64,000 nt of DNA from Anabas testudineus (GCF_900324465.2 NC_046614.1:24463236-24527235); one strand, 5' to 3'. Positions 11,082 through 22,733 are shown, numbered from the stretch's first letter. The notes: generated from the sequence alone by a model not told the origin. Translations and numbers: made by a program.

Positions 11082-13346
11082 TCATAGTTGTTTTGATCTT
11101 CTCCAGGGTCCCACTTTCAGCTTTTTCTTCTTTTTAATAGAGTTGCAGCTTTTACAGAGGAATTGCTGCCTGATGTGACTGTTAAATTTCTTGTCTCTGA
11201 CACCGTAGATGAGTGGACTAAGCAGACGTGGAAGAATATCTGTAAACAGATAGGTGGCGAAGAGGATCTTGGTGCGATCATAGGGCCAAATGGTGAGTAG
11301 AATGACATTGATGAAGGGAGAGATGTATGTTAACATGCAGATGAGGAGCTGGACTCCATGGAGCAGGATAGTATTACGGGCATTTCTTGCTGAGGTCTGG
11401 TCAGACCCAGAAACTGCACGGGCAGTGAGGAAGACTTTCAGATAGGTGATGATCAATGTCAGGAATACAGAGGAGAGTAGAAGCACCTAATGGAAAGATG
11501 TAGCAACACAAAGTCCAATTAAAGCTAAATAAATGGTAATCCATGATTTATGGACATAATACATATATGACAGGTATCATAGCATAATAATGTGAATTTG
11601 TGAATTAACCTGGTCTAATGCCTGCACCTGTGTTGAGTTGGGGAGCATCTATTTACACATGCAAAGCTTTCTTGGTTTAAGTGAGCGAAGCCCTCTTGGG
11701 TCCATGTGCAAATAAATTTCTCTGTCAAAGCAAACTTAGGAGGAAAGTCGTAAAAAGCTCTGCTGCAGCCACACGCCAGACTGAATTGGACACTGGACCC
11801 AAGACTGAAACTCTGTTTTGCACAGAGAGAATTAACAGCTAATAGTAACTTTATAAATGAGACGTACTACGTCGAGGCATATGTAGTTGCTAAAATGGCT
11901 TGGAAGGGGCATAGAGCAAAGGTGTTAGTTTGCTTGTGTATGACATTATCACCTGGACAACCATGTTTAGACTCTTGTGATATGACGTATCGTACACATA
12001 GGAAGGGTAGCAGACAACATTGCTTGAGAAGACTGAGAATGGCTCGGTGGCAAGTACGATTATGATATCTGTGAGGGGGGCGATGGAGGAGACAATCCAG
12101 ATCAGTGCAACCAGACAGTAGGCTCGCTTCACAGTACAGATCTGACTGTGATGTAGGGGCCAGCAAACGGCAATGTAACGCTCAACTGCCATGCCAGCCA
12201 GGTTCATAGGGCTGTTTCTGGAGAATAGACAAATAAAGATTACACATTAGAATGCTTTAATGGCCAACTTATTCATAAGTTGATTTAATACATCACAGCC
12301 TTCAAAATTTTCCTCATGGAGCATATCTTCACTGGAGATACAGCACGTGCAGTTAAATCAGGTCAGAATACAGTTAAATGTGTTATGCGTAGATCCAGAT
12401 CTTTAGGAAAGCCTCATAATTTCATTATCTCGATATAATGACAATTATATGATGCAGCTAGATATTGACTACTTCTAGCCATATGTATTTGTGAGTTTGC
12501 CTTTAATAATAGCTGACATCATGAAATTAATCTCATACAGTCTCACAAAAGCACACATGCAGGCAAATTGTTATACATTATATTCCCTGGCTTATTGCCT
12601 TGTACCTCATTTGTAAGTCGCTTTGGATAAAGTGTCTTCCAAATAACTAAATTATAAAATGTAATTTCTTTTTTTTCTTTAGCACGTGCACTTACTTGCC
12701 AGTAGTGCGTGAGATGAGCAGCATGATGCAGCAGGGAGCAAAGCTCAGGTGAGCAGTGTAGGTCAAGAGTTGCAGCATCACAGAAACTGTCAGCATAATC
12801 ATGTCGTTGATCACCAGATGAATGTACAGAACATATCTGCAGGATAGGTCACAATCATAGTATATGTCAACATACAGTGCATCCAGAAAGTATTCAGTGC
12901 TTGAAATTAAAAGTGTACCTTTTTTCACATATTACTGAATATTTATGTACATGTGATATTTGTGTTTTTAATAAATTTGCAAACATTTTAAAGAAACTGG
13001 AATACTTCGAGATTATTGGGTATTGTTTGTAGAATTTTGGAATAAGGTAACGTACCAAAAAAACTTCAAGCTCTGTGAATACTTTCTGCATGCACTGTAA
13101 AAAGTTACAAGTCTGAGTACCTCATTGGTTTTCTTGTAAGAATTCAAACATTTGTTAGAAGAAAACATCAGCCAGAAAATGTCACACTTGCTTCTGTTAC
13201 CTGGGATCTCGCTGGAAGAATTCACACTTAAAGTAGATGTAGATAAAAGATCCGTTGATAGAGTTGATGATGAAGCAAATGGCAATAGTCACAAAGTTTT
13301 TGGAGAAAGCCTCATTAAAGCCGTCCAGACGTTGGGTTGAATTCAT
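11082..13346 (-). CDS. Odorant receptor 131-2-like, gene A (four coding exons)
   Basis: Exons on the minus strand are 13346-13201, 12836-12696, 12217-11953 and 11486-11082. They total 957 nt, giving 318 residues. All introns are GT-AG (donors GTAACA, GTAAGT and GTGATA; acceptors TGCAG, CTCCAG and ATTAG). Splice phases 2, 2 and 0 join in frame. The protein begins MNSTQRLDGFNEAF and has an NST glycosylation site at residue 2. It carries the family landmarks: RDPRYVLYIHLVIND (TM2 entry), a TM3 cysteine, AGMAVERYIAVC with E108-R109-Y110, the second-loop cysteine in VVCYPSYVY, ARNTILLHGVQLLICM at TM6, and LLSPLIYGVRDKKF at the end of TM7. The C-terminal tail has a run of five lysines. It is a G-protein-coupled odour receptor by homology and its ligand is unknown. 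Intron 2 contains a SINE remnant. Confidence 0.9.
12575..12665 (+). mobile_element. SINE tail fragment in intron 2 of gene A
   Basis: Shows the conserved fish repeat core (gtaagtcgctttggataaa at about 12,615-12,633), followed by an AAATTATAAAATGTAA-type tail. It matches the 3' part of the fuller SINE at 21,877-22,078, in the opposite orientation. Confidence 0.6.
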
Positions 13347-13359
13347 AATGTACCTTGTT

Positions 13360-13680
13360 TTGCTCACTGGTGTGAAGACAAGGTCAGGTCCCAGCTGTGG
13401 TCTACTTTCAGTAGGGGTCCATAGACCTCCTTATGCTTACCCTGCCTTTGCTTTGTACATTATAAGTTGCCCTGTACCCTGAGCCTGGTTGTGCTGGAGC
13501 TTCCTTCCTCTGAAGGGAGTTTTTCCTCTCCAATGTCTTCTAGTGCTGATCAAGAGGTGTTGTTAGGTTTTCCTATACAATTCTCTATGGAATTGTACTT
13601 TGTAAGGTCTTGAACCTTACAATGTAAAGTGTGTGCGTGATTTGGCACTGTACAAATAAAATTTAATTTAATTGAAATTG
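13360..13680 (+). mobile_element. SINE fragment joined to a LINE 3' end, upstream of gene A
   Basis: Positions 13,395-13,475 match the body of the tRNA-derived SINE (cagtaggggtcc, cttaccctgcct). From about 13,480 the sequence matches a LINE 3' UTR (cttcctctgaagggagtttt, then tacaaataaaatttaattta), ending in an AATTGAA-type tail near 13,680. A related composite lies at 20,030-21,050, in the duplicated flank. Confidence 0.6.
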
Positions 13681-14130
13681 TTTTTTTTTCTCACTTTTTA
13701 AGAATGACTGAGTTAATATTTATATGTATGGTTTCTAACTATGATTAGTTAGAAACTAATTCTAATCCCTTTACTTATATTTGACTCCTAAGAACCAAAA
13801 AAAAAATCTGCATTTTAAGTATGAATGTTCAAATTAAATTTTTATGTGCTAGAAATAAACAAAGCAAACAAAAACATTTTCCTTAGAAATACAATTAAAT
13901 ACCATTCCACTGTCTCTAAGCTTTGATAATGACTAAACTGTAAATGTTCATCACTTCCCTTTACTCAGTCAAATATGTATAAAAATATAATTTAAAACAC
14001 ATCAAATAGTAAATCAAACCATTCTTTGCACTGGGGATAAACTAGTTTTCAAATGTTTCTGGTTCTTGACAGAATTCTAGTTGCAAAATCTTTTTAATGA
14101 ATCTTTGACTGTGAAGCAAATAAATAAATC
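13681..14130. other. Intron or upstream region of gene A
   Basis: AT-rich. The part from about 13,835 is duplicated at about 21,760-22,140, upstream of gene C's 3' end. No gene is seen. Confidence 0.5.
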
Positions 14131-14132
14131 AT

Positions 14133-14210
14133 ACTTACTGAATGTCGGCCTCACACTGGTCAGACCTGTGTCGAGGTTCTGGGCACTTCTGTGTTACCGT
14201 TTTATTGCAG
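14133..14210 (-). promoter_or_regulatory. Putative noncoding first exon and promoter of gene A
   Basis: A minus-strand donor (ATTCA|GTAAGTATG, GT at 14138-14137) follows a GC-richer stretch. That stretch resembles the first-exon donors of genes B and C. A weak TATA-like AATAAAA lies about 60 bp upstream (14,199-14,205). Inferred from similarity to the B and C promoters, without transcript support. Confidence 0.4.
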
Positions 14211-14928
14211 TGCAGTTTTGCTTTTTTTGTTTTGTTTTTTTTAAAGCTAATGAGTAAGATGAGATCATCTTTCCTCTAGAGTATACATGCCTTCCCCAAC
14301 ATCAGACATGGATACAAGCAGGTGGTGGCCACACACACTACAGTAAATATCGTTTTAAGTTACTACAGGGAAATTTCAGCAAAATTGACTGACCTGCTGC
14401 ATAATTTTTTTACTTTGATTTTCAGGGCGTCTTGGAGTTCAGCTCTCTGTTGATAACTGTCATTTCCATCAAACAATGTGGGATCCTTTCATTCCTATCA
14501 CATCCTCCAGTCCATATCGCTATAAATATTCAGCATGGTTTTCCCCCGTTGAGATCTGAAGTGTTTTCGAAGTGTTCGTTTTATTTGTTAATTTTTTATT
14601 CAATTTTATTCAGTACATACAGTAGTCATATAGGATCTGGCTGTTTTATACTAGAAATATGCTAACAGTTAAAATAACATAGCATAGTATCAGCTTATAC
14701 GTAAGCATAAGTTTACGTCTGAAAAGTAGAACAGTTTTTGGTCACCAGCAGTCATGTACAGGTCTTAAAATATAAAAAATATGTATTTTACATGATTTCT
14801 TACCTTCTCTAACAAATATTACCTTCAGTTCAAATCAAAATCGGCTTGTATTGTAATTTTTTTGATATTGTAGTAAAATATACACAATCCCAGACATAAC
14901 TTGTTCAGTAGACCTGTTTGGACCTTCT
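14211..14928. other. Intergenic A-B, duplicated downstream
   Basis: No gene. The segment from about 14,280 to 14,928 is closely matched by 22,190-22,733, 3' of gene C. Confidence 0.6.
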
Positions 14929-17900
14929 TTAGGGTTCTGCTTTAAGTTTCATTGTGTTTTCTATAGAGTTGTTGTATTTAGAACAGAAGTGCATCCTGAG
15001 GTGACTGTTGAATTTCTTGTCTCTGACACCGTAGATGAGTGGACTAAGCAGACGTGGAAGAATATCTGTAAACAGATAGGTGGCGAAGAGGATCTTGGTG
15101 CGATCATAGGGCCAAATGGTGAGTAGAATGACATTGATGAAGGGAGAGATGTATGATAACATGCAGATGAGGAGCTGGACTCCATGCAGCAGGATAGTAT
15201 TGCGGGCATTTCTTGCTGATGTTTGGTTGGAACCAGAAACTGCACGGGCAGTGAGGAAGACTTTCAGGTAGGTGATGATTAAAGTCAAGTAGACAAAGGA
15301 AAGTAGAAGGACCTGATGAAAATATGTGGCAACGAGTTAAAATTAAAACTAAGCCATAAAATTAGGACACAAATAAATGGTAATCCTTAATTCATCGAAT
15401 CATAGCATAATACTGTGACTAATGCAGCAGCTGTTGTGGATGACTTGGTAAACCACTGTGCTCCACTGTTTGTACTTCTGTCAAAGGCTTTTGATACTAT
15501 TGTTCATAACATTTCATTGAATGAGCTGCTTTCTGTCGGTTTTAATATTTTGCTTATAAGAATTTAATAATATATAACACATAGAAGAGGTCAAATTTCT
15601 GAAAGCAACTATCCCTGCCTAACCCACTAATGGTTTTCTGAAAAGGGTAAGATGTCGAGTCACTTTGTCCCCCCACCCCCCAATCCACCCTAGTCTGTGA
15701 TGAGACCTTGCAGCTTCTTTATCACTAAACACACCTGATCCAGGTCCTCATTAGTGGGTATGGTAGGGGTATAAATACTTAGGAAAGCAGTCGGACAGAC
15801 AGGACAGCACAGACAACAGATTCTTCATTTAAAAAATTAATTCTGAGAATTCTTCTAAAACTAAAACCAATGCAATAACAATCAGTGTCACCTGGACAAC
15901 CACCCTTTGAGTCTCGTGGTACGGCGTGTTGTACACGTTTATAGGGTAACAGACAACAATCCCTGAGAGGGCAGAGGGGACATGGGTAGCAACGTAGATG
16001 ATGATATCTGTGAGGGGCGAGATGAGGGACACTGTCCAAATCAATGCAATGAGACCGTAGGTTCGCCGCACGGTGCAGATCTGACTGTGGCGTAGAGGTT
16101 GGCAAACAGCAATGTAACGTTCGACAGCCATGCCAGCCAGGTTTAGAGGGGTGTTCCTGGATAAGGCAAATAATAAACATGACAATAACATAGAAGCTCT
16201 CTTCAATGTGCTGTTCCTTTAGAAATTGTAGTCAAGCCTGGAGATCCTCACTCATACTCATTTATTATATATCTGGAAGATATATATAAACTGGCTCTGT
16301 TATCACTAACACTAGTAGTTATAATGTATATATTTTCTTGTTACTACTGCAAATAAAAGGAAAGAAATATATAATTAAGGTTTTTATTTTTGTGTATATT
16401 TTTTACTTTACAAATCTGTTTGGATAATTGTTTTTGACTTTAGTGTCGTAATATCATTCAATTTAACTCATGCTTGGAAGGAATATGTTGGAATGGAATG
16501 GAATCTGTCTCTATAGTAACATCATATAACACTAACAAGTTCTTTCCACAGATGTTCAATATGATTTAAATCAGGACTTCACAATAGTCCAATGATTTTT
16601 TTATTTTTTTTAGCTGTGTTTTAGGTTTTTATCTTTTTGTAGGGCTATGACCTTTGACAAAGACAAAGCTTTCTGACACTGGACAGCACATTTCTTTTCA
16701 GAATTCTTTGATAGTCTTGAGATTTCATTTTACCCTGCTCAGATTTAAGAAACCCTGTGCCAGATTGAGCACAGCAGCCCCAGAACATAACCAAGCCTCT
16801 TCCATGCTACAGTGTAGGTACAGTGTACTTTTCTTTGTATGCTTAATTTTTGCTCTTTAACCATAGAGCTGATTTGATCTGACTCTGATGTACCTTGCCC
16901 TTGGATTTCACCTCTAATTTTGTATTTGTATTTTCTGTCTCTTTAGTTTGTCATCAAGTATGAACGCACTTGTGAAGATAATATCAGGACACTCTTTAGT
17001 TTAACATGTCCCTATGGCCAAAGTATTTAACATTTTTTCTAGGGCTACCATAATTTTTGTCCAAGCCAGTTTCATTAGCTTGTTTTTTAAAAAAAACTTC
17101 TGTTGAACCACAATTAAAGAGTCTATTTTCATTAATTTTTGTACATTTTTATATACTATTACTTTTGTCAGTTTCAAGTTATTTCAATGACCTTTGTGGG
17201 TTTTTCTTTAACAGAGGGGTAACAACTATTTTGTATGTGGTTATATGGTTCTATGCACATTATATTATGCATAGATCAGTCATTAACTAGAAAATATCTC
17301 ATACTGTGGAGTATTTCCTCAGTGAGCCTTCTACTCATTAGATCATATTTTCAAAGCTTATTGCAACTTTGTCCAGTTTAGGTTTGAGAGAATGCAACAT
17401 GTACTGTACGCAGTCACACACAATCACACCTGCTGACTAACTGTGTTGCAAATTCTGTTGAATACACACACCTACTTGTCAGTACTGAGATGAGCAGCAT
17501 GATGCAGCAGGGAGCAAAGCTCAGGGGAACGGTGTAATTCAAGAGTTGCAGCATTACAGAAAATGTCACCAAAATCATATCGTTGATCACCAGATGAATG
17601 TACAAAACATATCTGCAGGAGAGAACAGGAAAAATAGATAGGATAGCCAGGTGAAGAAATGGTTTATAGAAAATAATTACTTATCTCTAAACTTAGTAAA
17701 TATCATTAAATAAATTACAATAACCACAAACAGTATATGGAAATATGAAAATGTATGAAGTTACAAGACCATAAAAGAAAACTGCAGGAAATTGTAAACT
17801 CTTATCACCTGGGGTCTCGCTGGAAAGCCTCGGTCTTAAAGTAAATGTAGACAAAAGATCCATTGATGCAGTTGATCAGTGAGACGATAGCAAAGGTGAT

Positions 17901-17954
17901 GAAGTTTCTCGAGAAAGCATCACTAAAGCTGTCCAGACGTTTGGTTGAGTTCAT
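14929..17954 (-). CDS. Odorant receptor 131-2-like, gene B (four coding exons)
   Basis: Exons are 17954-17809, 17612-17472, 16156-15892 and 15312-14929. They total 936 nt, giving 311 residues, with splice phases 2, 2 and 0 exactly as in gene A. The start is MNSTKRLDSFSDAF. Landmarks are RDPRYVLYIHL, AGMAVERYIAVCQP (E108-R109-Y110), ARNTILLHGVQLLICM and RLLSPLIYGVRDKKF. Exon 2 must use the donor GTAG|GTGTGT; a competing GTAGGT four bases upstream would break the frame. Intron 2 (about 1.3 kb) holds a Tc1 remnant and intron 3 holds a LINE scrap. The open frame throughout suggests a working odour receptor. It is a tandem paralogue of gene C. Confidence 0.9.
15415..15570 (+). mobile_element. LINE reverse-transcriptase scrap in intron 3 of gene B
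   Basis: Plus-strand translation resembles the RT segment containing KAFDTI(V/D)HN followed by LNELLSVGF, as in non-LTR retrotransposons. The same scrap sits at the same intron position in gene C (about 23,235-23,400) and in the 3' fragment at 26.5-27.4 kb. It therefore entered the ancestral gene before duplication. Confidence 0.75.
15571..15785 (+). other. Conserved intron-3 block with a TATA-like motif
   Basis: Shared by gene B, gene C (about 23,400-23,625) and the 3' fragment (about 27,140-27,362). It ends in GGGGTATAAATA on the plus strand, after a GC-richer stretch (cacacctgatccaggt). It could be part of the old retrotransposon or a promoter remnant. Its function is unknown. Confidence 0.5.
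16530..17250 (-). mobile_element. Degraded Tc1-like element in intron 2 of gene B
   Basis: Positions 16,545-16,620 match, on the minus strand, the C-terminal part of a Tc1 transposase (the region before 'HLWKELKHAVW' in the better copy at 27.4-27.7 kb). Following sequence matches other Tc1 interior parts. A piece of its far end (about 17,120-17,240) reappears in inverted orientation at about 24,500-24,590 in gene C's intron 2. It is heavily decayed and its ends were not defined. Confidence 0.5.
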
Positions 17955-17966
17955 AATGTATAACGT

Positions 17967-18620
17967 TCTGTTTTAGTGTAGTAAGATGAAGTTCAGTTCA
18001 GTCAGTACAGTGGCACTATCTGTAAGTTAAATTTAAAATGGAGATCTCTAATTGACTTTTTAACAGTTTTCATTATCTGTTGCACATGGAGCAATTCACT
18101 AAAAACATTTTACAGATCTTGACCTGTAACTGCATTTAGATTAATGTGTAACTTAAAATATGCTTTGGTCTGATTTCTCTAATCAAAAAAGGGTTTTTAG
18201 AGACCAGAATTGTCATTTGATAGTGTACACAATTGCAGTAAGAAATCAAGGTAAGAACTGAGATCACTATATAGTTCACGGACAAAGATAAAGTAAAAAA
18301 AAAAAAATAGAACAAAAGTTAAATATCCAAGTTTCATACATGATTGTTTTACATTGATTTAAAGAATAGTTGAAATAACATAATCAAGGCTCAGCAAAAA
18401 TGTAATAAAAGACCATTCCACTGTCCCACTTTCTTCTGCAGCTTTTGCATAGTAGTTTTACTCAAATTTTAAAATACAGCAAATGGTAAATCTAATAATC
18501 CTTTTTTTATTGGTAAGATGATTAAAAAATAGTCTTCTGGTACCTGACCGAAGGAGAATTGTAATCGCTATACAAATTATTTAATGATTGTTTGAGCTGT
18601 AAAGTTAATAAAGAAATCAT
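17967..18620 (-). other. 5'-UTR intron of gene B
   Basis: A 5'-UTR acceptor (CTAAAACAG|AACG, exon start 17967) lies 13 bases before the ATG. The intron back to the first-exon donor at 18,626 is AT-rich, without other genes. It is duplicated almost intact upstream of gene C (25,250-25,782). Confidence 0.55.
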
Positions 18621-18718
18621 ACTTACTGTACTGCAAAACCACACTGGTCTGAGTGTCAAGGTGCAAGGGCTGGTCTGTAGGAACTGAGATTTGCTATTAT
18701 ACAAACTGTATATTTATA
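18621..18718 (-). promoter_or_regulatory. Promoter and noncoding first exon of gene B
   Basis: On the minus strand, TATAAATA at 18718-18711 is followed after about 85 bases by a strong donor (GTAAGT at 18626-18621). A noncoding first exon of roughly 55-65 bases is implied, with transcription starting near 18,685. The arrangement is repeated at gene C. Confidence 0.65.
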
Positions 18719-18779
18719 ATTTTTGCTGCAAACGGTCCAGTAATTGGGCTCAAAGGGATGATATAGGGAGAACAGCTGT

Positions 18780-19249
18780 TAAACAAAACCCTTTGGAATA
18801 AAAGTTGTTTGCTGTTGTTGCTCTAACAACAAAAAATTGAGAAGGGCAATCCTACACAAGCTACCTCCCACCTCTAGTATGGGCCCAGAAATAACGTAAT
18901 ATCAATCCACCACAATAGGAATGAACTTTTTGTCACCTTACAAGCATGATACAGTACAAAATGGTATTCAAGATGACATTTTTTGCCTGTTTTTTGTTTA
19001 TGAACTTTTTGTACACAACAATAACATGTTAACAGGTATTCAGTCATGAGTAAGGCCACAATGGCAAAAGCTAACTTTATGCTATTTCAAATTTTTTGTG
19101 CAAAGTGTAATTTTTCATCATCAATCATAAATTAGATGCATATAAATGTGAAATCCATAAATATAAATATCTGTTGTTAGAAGTCAGTTCTGCATTCTAC
19201 TGTCCTATTAGTGAAGTTCTATAATTTGTCAACACTAAAGAGTATTTGC
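18780..19249. other. Intergenic B to LINE fragment
   Basis: The first part (to about 18,960) is matched upstream of gene C at 25,970-26,120. No gene is seen. Confidence 0.5.
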
Positions 19250-19660
19250 TCATTTCATGGCACAGAATCTTTTCCCCCATAGCTGGAGAGCAGCCCATGA
19301 TATGGGTGGGGTCTGTGGCAAAGTCGAACAGCGTACACAGAGTCCAGATCAGGATATGGACTTCCCACAATCCTCTGAGCTGCTTTTACTATATTGCCCA
19401 GGTCATTTCTTTCTTGGGCTGTGCAGCTGGCATACAACACAGCCACACTGAGGCAGAGGAAACTTTGAAAGTTGCTTCTATAGAACTTGACCAACAGCTG
19501 AGAGAGGAGACCAGCTTGCCTAAGCTTCCTGAGGAAGAAAGTCATTTTTCTTCTTTCTTCTTCACCAGTTTAAAGGTGTTCAGAGCCCAGGTGATGTCAC
19601 ATGGTTTGGGTGGTGTTACTGACAAAGTGCCACTATATCGGTTGCTTGAAACATAGTTCT
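19250..19660 (-). mobile_element. LINE fragment (C-terminal reverse-transcriptase region)
   Basis: The minus strand reads FFLRKLRQAGLLSQLLVKFY, then IVKAAQRIVGSPYPDLDSVY. This is the typical post-RT region of CR1/Rex-type fish LINEs. It is 5' truncated. Confidence 0.75.
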
Positions 19661-19870
19661 GCCTTTCTTATGCCCCACTTCTGGGCTCTCCAAGCTATGA
19701 ACTTTTGCCATCAAAAATACATTTTATTCATTGACTCCTTGCTGTAACTGAGTTTGGCAAATGATATAGTGATTTTTTTTTTCTTTAGCACAACCAACCA
19801 CAAATATTTCTTGTTGTTATACGTTGTTCCTTCAGTAACCGTATGGTGCTAGCTTTTGAAACCTTCATAT
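19630..19870. repeat. Interspersed block also present at about 27,688-27,995
   Basis: Shares a long near-identical stretch with 27,688-27,995 (starting tcggttgcttgaaacatag). It is a duplicated interspersed segment whose element type I do not recognise. Confidence 0.6.
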
Positions 19871-19967
19871 TACGAAGCATTGGTTGCGCCTTCCAAAATG
19901 TATAGGCAGAACCAAAAATTTTTCGTCACTCACGAGCACACATGCAGACAAATAGCAACAGTTATTT

Positions 19968-20035
19968 AGGGAAAGCCTCATTAAAGCTGTCCAATGTTTG
20001 GTTGAGTTCATAATGTACCTTGTTTTACTCACTGG
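19968..20035 (-). pseudogene. Odorant receptor fragment resembling gene A exon 1 and 5' flank
   Basis: The minus strand matches the start of gene A: MNSTK-like start codon context, then the segment encoding the first ~15 residues, plus the upstream flank and SINE. The rest of exon 1 and all other exons are missing. It marks a duplicated gene-A-like unit later broken up by retroposon insertions. Its matching first exon copy lies at 22.14-22.2 kb. Confidence 0.7.
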
Positions 20036-20215
20036 TGTTTAGACATGTTCAGGTTTCAGTTGTGGTCTACTTCCAGTAGGGGTTCTTAGGCAAGACCTCC
20101 TTACACTCACCCTGACTTTGTTTTGTACGTTATAAGTTGCCCTGTAATTTGTAAGTGGCTTTCAGTAAAAGCATCTGCTAAATTAGTAAATTTAAATGTA
20201 AATGTAGGTGACAAA
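20036..20215 (+). mobile_element. tRNA-derived SINE fragment
   Basis: Contains cagtaggggttcttaggcaa, then the conserved core (gtaagtggctttcagtaaaa), and a tail of ATGTAAATGTA at about 20,200. It belongs to the same family as 21,877-22,078. Confidence 0.65.
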
Positions 20216-20339
20216 AGTGCCAAAAATGAAAAATTGACTCCAAGTATCTGTAGTCGTCTAGATTAACAGATAACCTGAATGTCTTAAAGACGTCATAATT
20301 CCATATTTACTCAGCAGGTCACTTTGTTCTCAGACTGCA

Positions 20340-21050
20340 GGTTTACTTGTGGTTCCTAGAGTTTCCAAATGTAGAATGGGAGGCAGAGCCTTTAGCTATC
20401 AAGCTGCTCTCCTGTGGAACCAGCTCCTAGTTCATGTTTGGGAGGCAAACACCCTGTATACATTTAAGCTAGACTTAAAGCATTCCTTTAAAAAAAAAAA
20501 AAAAAAATCTTATAGAGATGGCTCACATGACTCCATCTCTTAGTTATGCTGCCTTGGGTTAGTCTGCTGGGACCTCTACTGACCCATTGAGCTCCTCTTC
20601 TTTCCATTGAAATTCTTCCATCACATGTCATTAATTTAGTCTTTCCTCTCTCCTGTAGTTGTTTCCTCCTCTCGGTCTCCCCCTTTTTGTTCTTTTCTGC
20701 AGGTATCCTCGGCCTTGGACCTGTATGTTTAGTCACTGGTTCTACCAACCTGTCCAGTGTTCTTGCTGCTTGTTGTTGTTTTTGTTGCCTGCTGTTCTTT
20801 CCTCTATACTATTTACACTCACCCCAACCGGTCGAGGCAGATGGCCACCCACCCTTAGCCTTCTTCCTCTGAAGGGAGTTTTTCCTCTCTAATGTCTCCT
20901 AGTGCTGCTCAGGTGGGGTTGTTAGGTTTCTATATAATTGTTTATAATAATTATTTTATTTGTAAGGTCTTCAGCCGAGATGAGTTCTGTTGGTATGTAG
21001 CACTATACAAATAAAATTGAATTGAATTGAAATTGATTTGTCCCACTTCT
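20340..21050 (+). mobile_element. LINE 3' end (CR1/L2-type)
   Basis: Matches in opposite orientation the LINE at 39,060-39,640: the segment encoding FPNVEWEAEPLA..KPLSCGT, then a 3' UTR with cttcctctgaagggagtttt. It ends at about 21,040 in a repeated GAATT tail. A run of A's near 20,490 interrupts it. Confidence 0.75.
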
Positions 21051-21074
21051 CAAGATTGACTGAATTAATAACTA

Positions 21075-21757
21075 ATTATATGTGTCATGGTTTCAGCTCT
21101 TCCTACATGTCTGCCCGCCGTGCCTCACTGCTGATTGCCGATTGACTTTACCTGTGCTACCTCTCTCCCTTTATAAGCAGGTCTGTTCACCTTTCTCCTC
21201 TGCCAGATAGTCTCACGCCTTCCTGAGAACCACACTATCCAGTGTTTACTTCATACTGACTTCTCGCTACCGAATCTGCCTGACCTGATCTTGCCTTCTG
21301 CCTGCTCCCTTGTGTTTACCGTGAGTGTTTTTTCTGATCTGATACCTGCCCTTTTCCCTTCCCTATTCTGATTCTGTCTGGACCTAGTGTTTTGACCTGG
21401 ACTGTTTTTCAACTGTGACTTCTTGCCTGTTGGATTTTGGGACTGGGACTGACTTCTTGTTTATGACCTGGATTTTGTTTTGACCCCCAAGCTGTCGTCT
21501 ACATTTGTTGAACTGTCGCTTTTGTGTATGACCAGAACTGCCTAATGACCTCCTTCTTTGGCTACTGGATACCTCTGTCGCAACCTCTCTGTTAACAATA
21601 TGGACTGTTTCGGAAACTCTGCATCATCATTAGCGATTGGAACTCGGTGAACGACTGCCTTGTGCGGGGTTTGTGCTTGTGTTGTGCTTGTGCTAACTGC
21701 TGTCTCTCACGAGCTTGTCTTATCAGTCCTTGTCTCCCAGCTCTACATTATTGTGGC
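21075..21757. mobile_element. Probable solo LTR of a Ty3/Gypsy-like retroelement
   Basis: An approximately 680-bp insertion beginning TGTCATGG and ending near TGTGGCA. It carries a TATA-like TTTATAA near 21,171 and the pyrimidine-rich composition typical of fish Gypsy LTRs. The paralogous flank of gene A (13.7-13.85 kb) lacks it. No internal genes accompany it. The family is assigned only by overall look. Confidence 0.4.
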
Positions 21758-21876
21758 AAATTTTGTGCTAGAAAAAGAAGAGCACAATCCTTTTATAAAA
21801 GACCAGTCCACGGTTTCTAGGCTTTGATAATGACTAAACTGTAAATGTTCATGACTCATTTACTCATTAAAATATA

Positions 21877-22078
21877 TTTACATTTACATTTTAGTCATTT
21901 AGCAGACGCTTTTATCCAAAGCGACTTACAAGTCATTACAAGGTACAAAGGTAGGCAGGGTGAGCGTGAGGAGGTCTTGCCTAAGGACCCCTACTGGTGT
22001 TAGGCCACAGCTGGGATTCGAACCCCAGTCTCCCACATGGGAGGCGGTGATGTTACCACTACACTAACCAGCCACCAT
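21877..22078 (-). mobile_element. tRNA-derived SINE, nearly complete
   Basis: The minus strand starts GGTGGCTGGTTAGTGTAGTG (tRNA-like head with A box) and has a B box GGTTCGAATCCC at about 22,015-22,025. It then runs into the conserved core (gcttttatccaaagcgactt on the plus strand) and an ATGTAAATGTAAAT tail. This organisation, with an L2-like tail, is typical of fish SINEs. Confidence 0.8.
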
Positions 22079-22139
22079 ATCTAAAAATATAATAATTTAA
22101 AACACAGCAAATGGTAAATCGGACAATTCTCAAATAAAT

Positions 22140-22470
22140 CATACTTAACATCAGCCTCACTCTGGTCAAACCTGTGTTGAGGTTATGGGCACATTGTCAG
22201 ACATGCATACAAGCAGGTGGTGGCCATACACACATTACTGAGTACCTCAGTGAAATTTCAGCAAAATTGACTGACCGGCTGCATAATTTTTTTTCTTTGA
22301 TTTCCAGGGCGTCTTGGAGTTCAGCTCTCTGTTGGCAATTTTCATTTCCATCAAATGATGTGGAATGCTTTCATTCCTATCACATCCTCCAGTCCATGTT
22401 GATATAAATATTCAACATGATGTTTTTCCCCATTGAGATCTGAAGTGTTTTCAAAGTGTTCCTTTATTTA
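22140..22470 (-). pseudogene. Duplicated copy of gene A first-exon and promoter region
   Basis: Closely matches 14,130-14,560, including the gctgaccagtgtgaggc-type first-exon region. There is no gene-A-like coding region beside it, so this is an orphan promoter fragment from the segmental duplication. Confidence 0.6.
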
Positions 22471-22733
22471 ATTTTTTTGGCTGTTTTATTGGAGAAATGC
22501 TAACAGTTAAAATAACTAAGCGTAGGTTTACGTCTTAACAGTATTTGGTTACCAGAGCAGTCATGTACAGGTCTTAAAACATAAAAATCTGTATTTTACA
22601 TGATTTCTTACCTTCTCTAACAAATACGACTTTCAGTTTACACCAAAATCAGCTTGTACTGTATTGGAATTTTTAGATATCGGAGTAAAATATACACAAT
22701 CCCAGACATTCAGTAGACCTGTTTGGACCTTCT

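Noticed and set aside
11117-11308. Serine/proline-rich open frames opposite or beside the receptor exons (also 14,961-15,245, 32,359-32,739, 37,087-37,392, 44,375-44,815 and 63,165-63,560)
   Set aside because: They are shifted-frame shadows of the conserved receptor exons. Paralogous exons keep them only because the true frame is conserved.
21998-22075. tRNA gene
   Set aside because: It has A- and B-box-like motifs but is fused to the SINE core and tail, and lacks a proper acceptor stem and cloverleaf as written.
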